From an uncultured Bacillota bacterium (lineage in GTDB: Bacteria; Bacillota; Dehalobacteriia; UBA7702): a stretch of 35,028 nt of DNA. A model generated the notes under the pieces. The model did no database searches. It saw only the letters and a list, made by a program, of their open reading frames with translations, and was not told where the DNA came from. The position numbers and the translations under genes were made by a program. Location of the stretch: positions 1 through 35,028 of the forward strand of contig CAKUYE010000021.1 of the NCBI GenBank assembly GCA_934702375.1. The letters run 5' to 3'. Within the stretch, counting starts at the first letter, position 1. Every line of letters begins with the position of its first letter. Below are positions 34,869 through 35,028 of the stretch, piece by piece.

Positions 34869-35028
34869 TTATCGCACCTCTTTTGTGGTTAATTCGTTTA
34901 AAAGTCCTTGGCAGCCCTCTAGTACATCCCGCCAGGTTGCCTCGAAGTCTCCGGTGTACCATGGGTCTGCTACATTGCCTGGATGGGCGGTGTGGTCCAT
35001 CAGGAGAGACATTTTATCGGCGTAGTCA
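34869..35028 (-). CDS. Low-molecular-weight protein-tyrosine phosphatase (C-terminal part)
   Basis: The final 53 codons read DYADKMSLLMDHTAHPGN, then VADPWYTGDFEATW and VLEGCQGLLNEL, which is the end of a LMW-PTP. The Asp of the DPWY loop is the family's general acid. The catalytic CX5R part lies outside the window. The stop (34869-34871) is directly followed by the LOG gene. Confidence 0.88.
   Translation of the reverse strand, partial: DYADKMSLLMDHTAHPGNVADPWYTGDFEATWRDVLEGCQGLLNELTTKEVR

Noticed and set aside
1..35028. CRISPR array, tRNA-Pyl, rRNA, insertion sequence or prophage
   Set aside because: No regularly spaced repeats, no cloverleaf noticed, no transposase or phage genes read in the window. 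A tRNA scan was not possible here.

Overview
The window looks like chromosomal DNA of an anaerobic Gram-positive-lineage bacterium (Bacillota; I cannot fix the genus). Reasons: S-layer-homology (SLH) surface proteins, the Bacillota-style cluster cysE-cysS-mrnC-rlmB behind a cysteine T-box leader, a DegV protein, a VanY-type peptidase, and corrinoid-dependent methylamine methyltransferases with in-frame amber (TAG) codons, as in pyrrolysine-using bacteria. No pyl genes, tRNA-Pyl or rRNA are seen here.

Layout. 1-1044: end of an SLH protein with a transcobalamin-like DUF4430 domain. 1213-4779: sigma-54-controlled operon with palindromic upstream sites, the dimethylamine methyltransferase mtbB (amber codon 350), corrinoid protein mtbC and a TauE/SafE-type permease. 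4802-7744: a VanY-like peptidase, a non-coding stretch with a repeated stem-loop element, and a leftward SLH protein. 7845-11383: Cys T-box, cysE, cysS, mrnC, rlmB. 11450-12530: degV gene. 12608-19275: a cobalamin riboswitch followed by a 2057-residue SLH surface protein. 19350-21140: PAS/AAA+ sigma-54 activator. 21282-27458: second sigma-54 operon with a paralogous permease, a BCCT transporter, an MttB-family protein without the amber codon, and MttB with the amber codon. 27519-35028: TfoX-like protein, an SGNH/DUF4358/MBOAT/DHHW polymer-acetylation-type operon, and leftward alpha/beta hydrolase, ATPase, DUF1697, LOG and low-molecular-weight phosphatase genes around a tyrS remnant.

How it may fit together. 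The activator at 19350 is well placed to drive both -24/-12 promoters, which have the same spacing and near-identical initial transcribed sequence. The enzymes made would demethylate dimethylamine, trimethylamine and probably a quaternary amine brought in by the BCCT carrier, passing methyl groups to corrinoid proteins. That metabolism needs a lot of corrinoid; two surface proteins in the same 20 kb, one under a B12 riboswitch and one with a transcobalamin-like domain, could capture it. The riboswitch, amber codons and promoters are seen directly; the link between surface proteins and corrinoid capture is inference.
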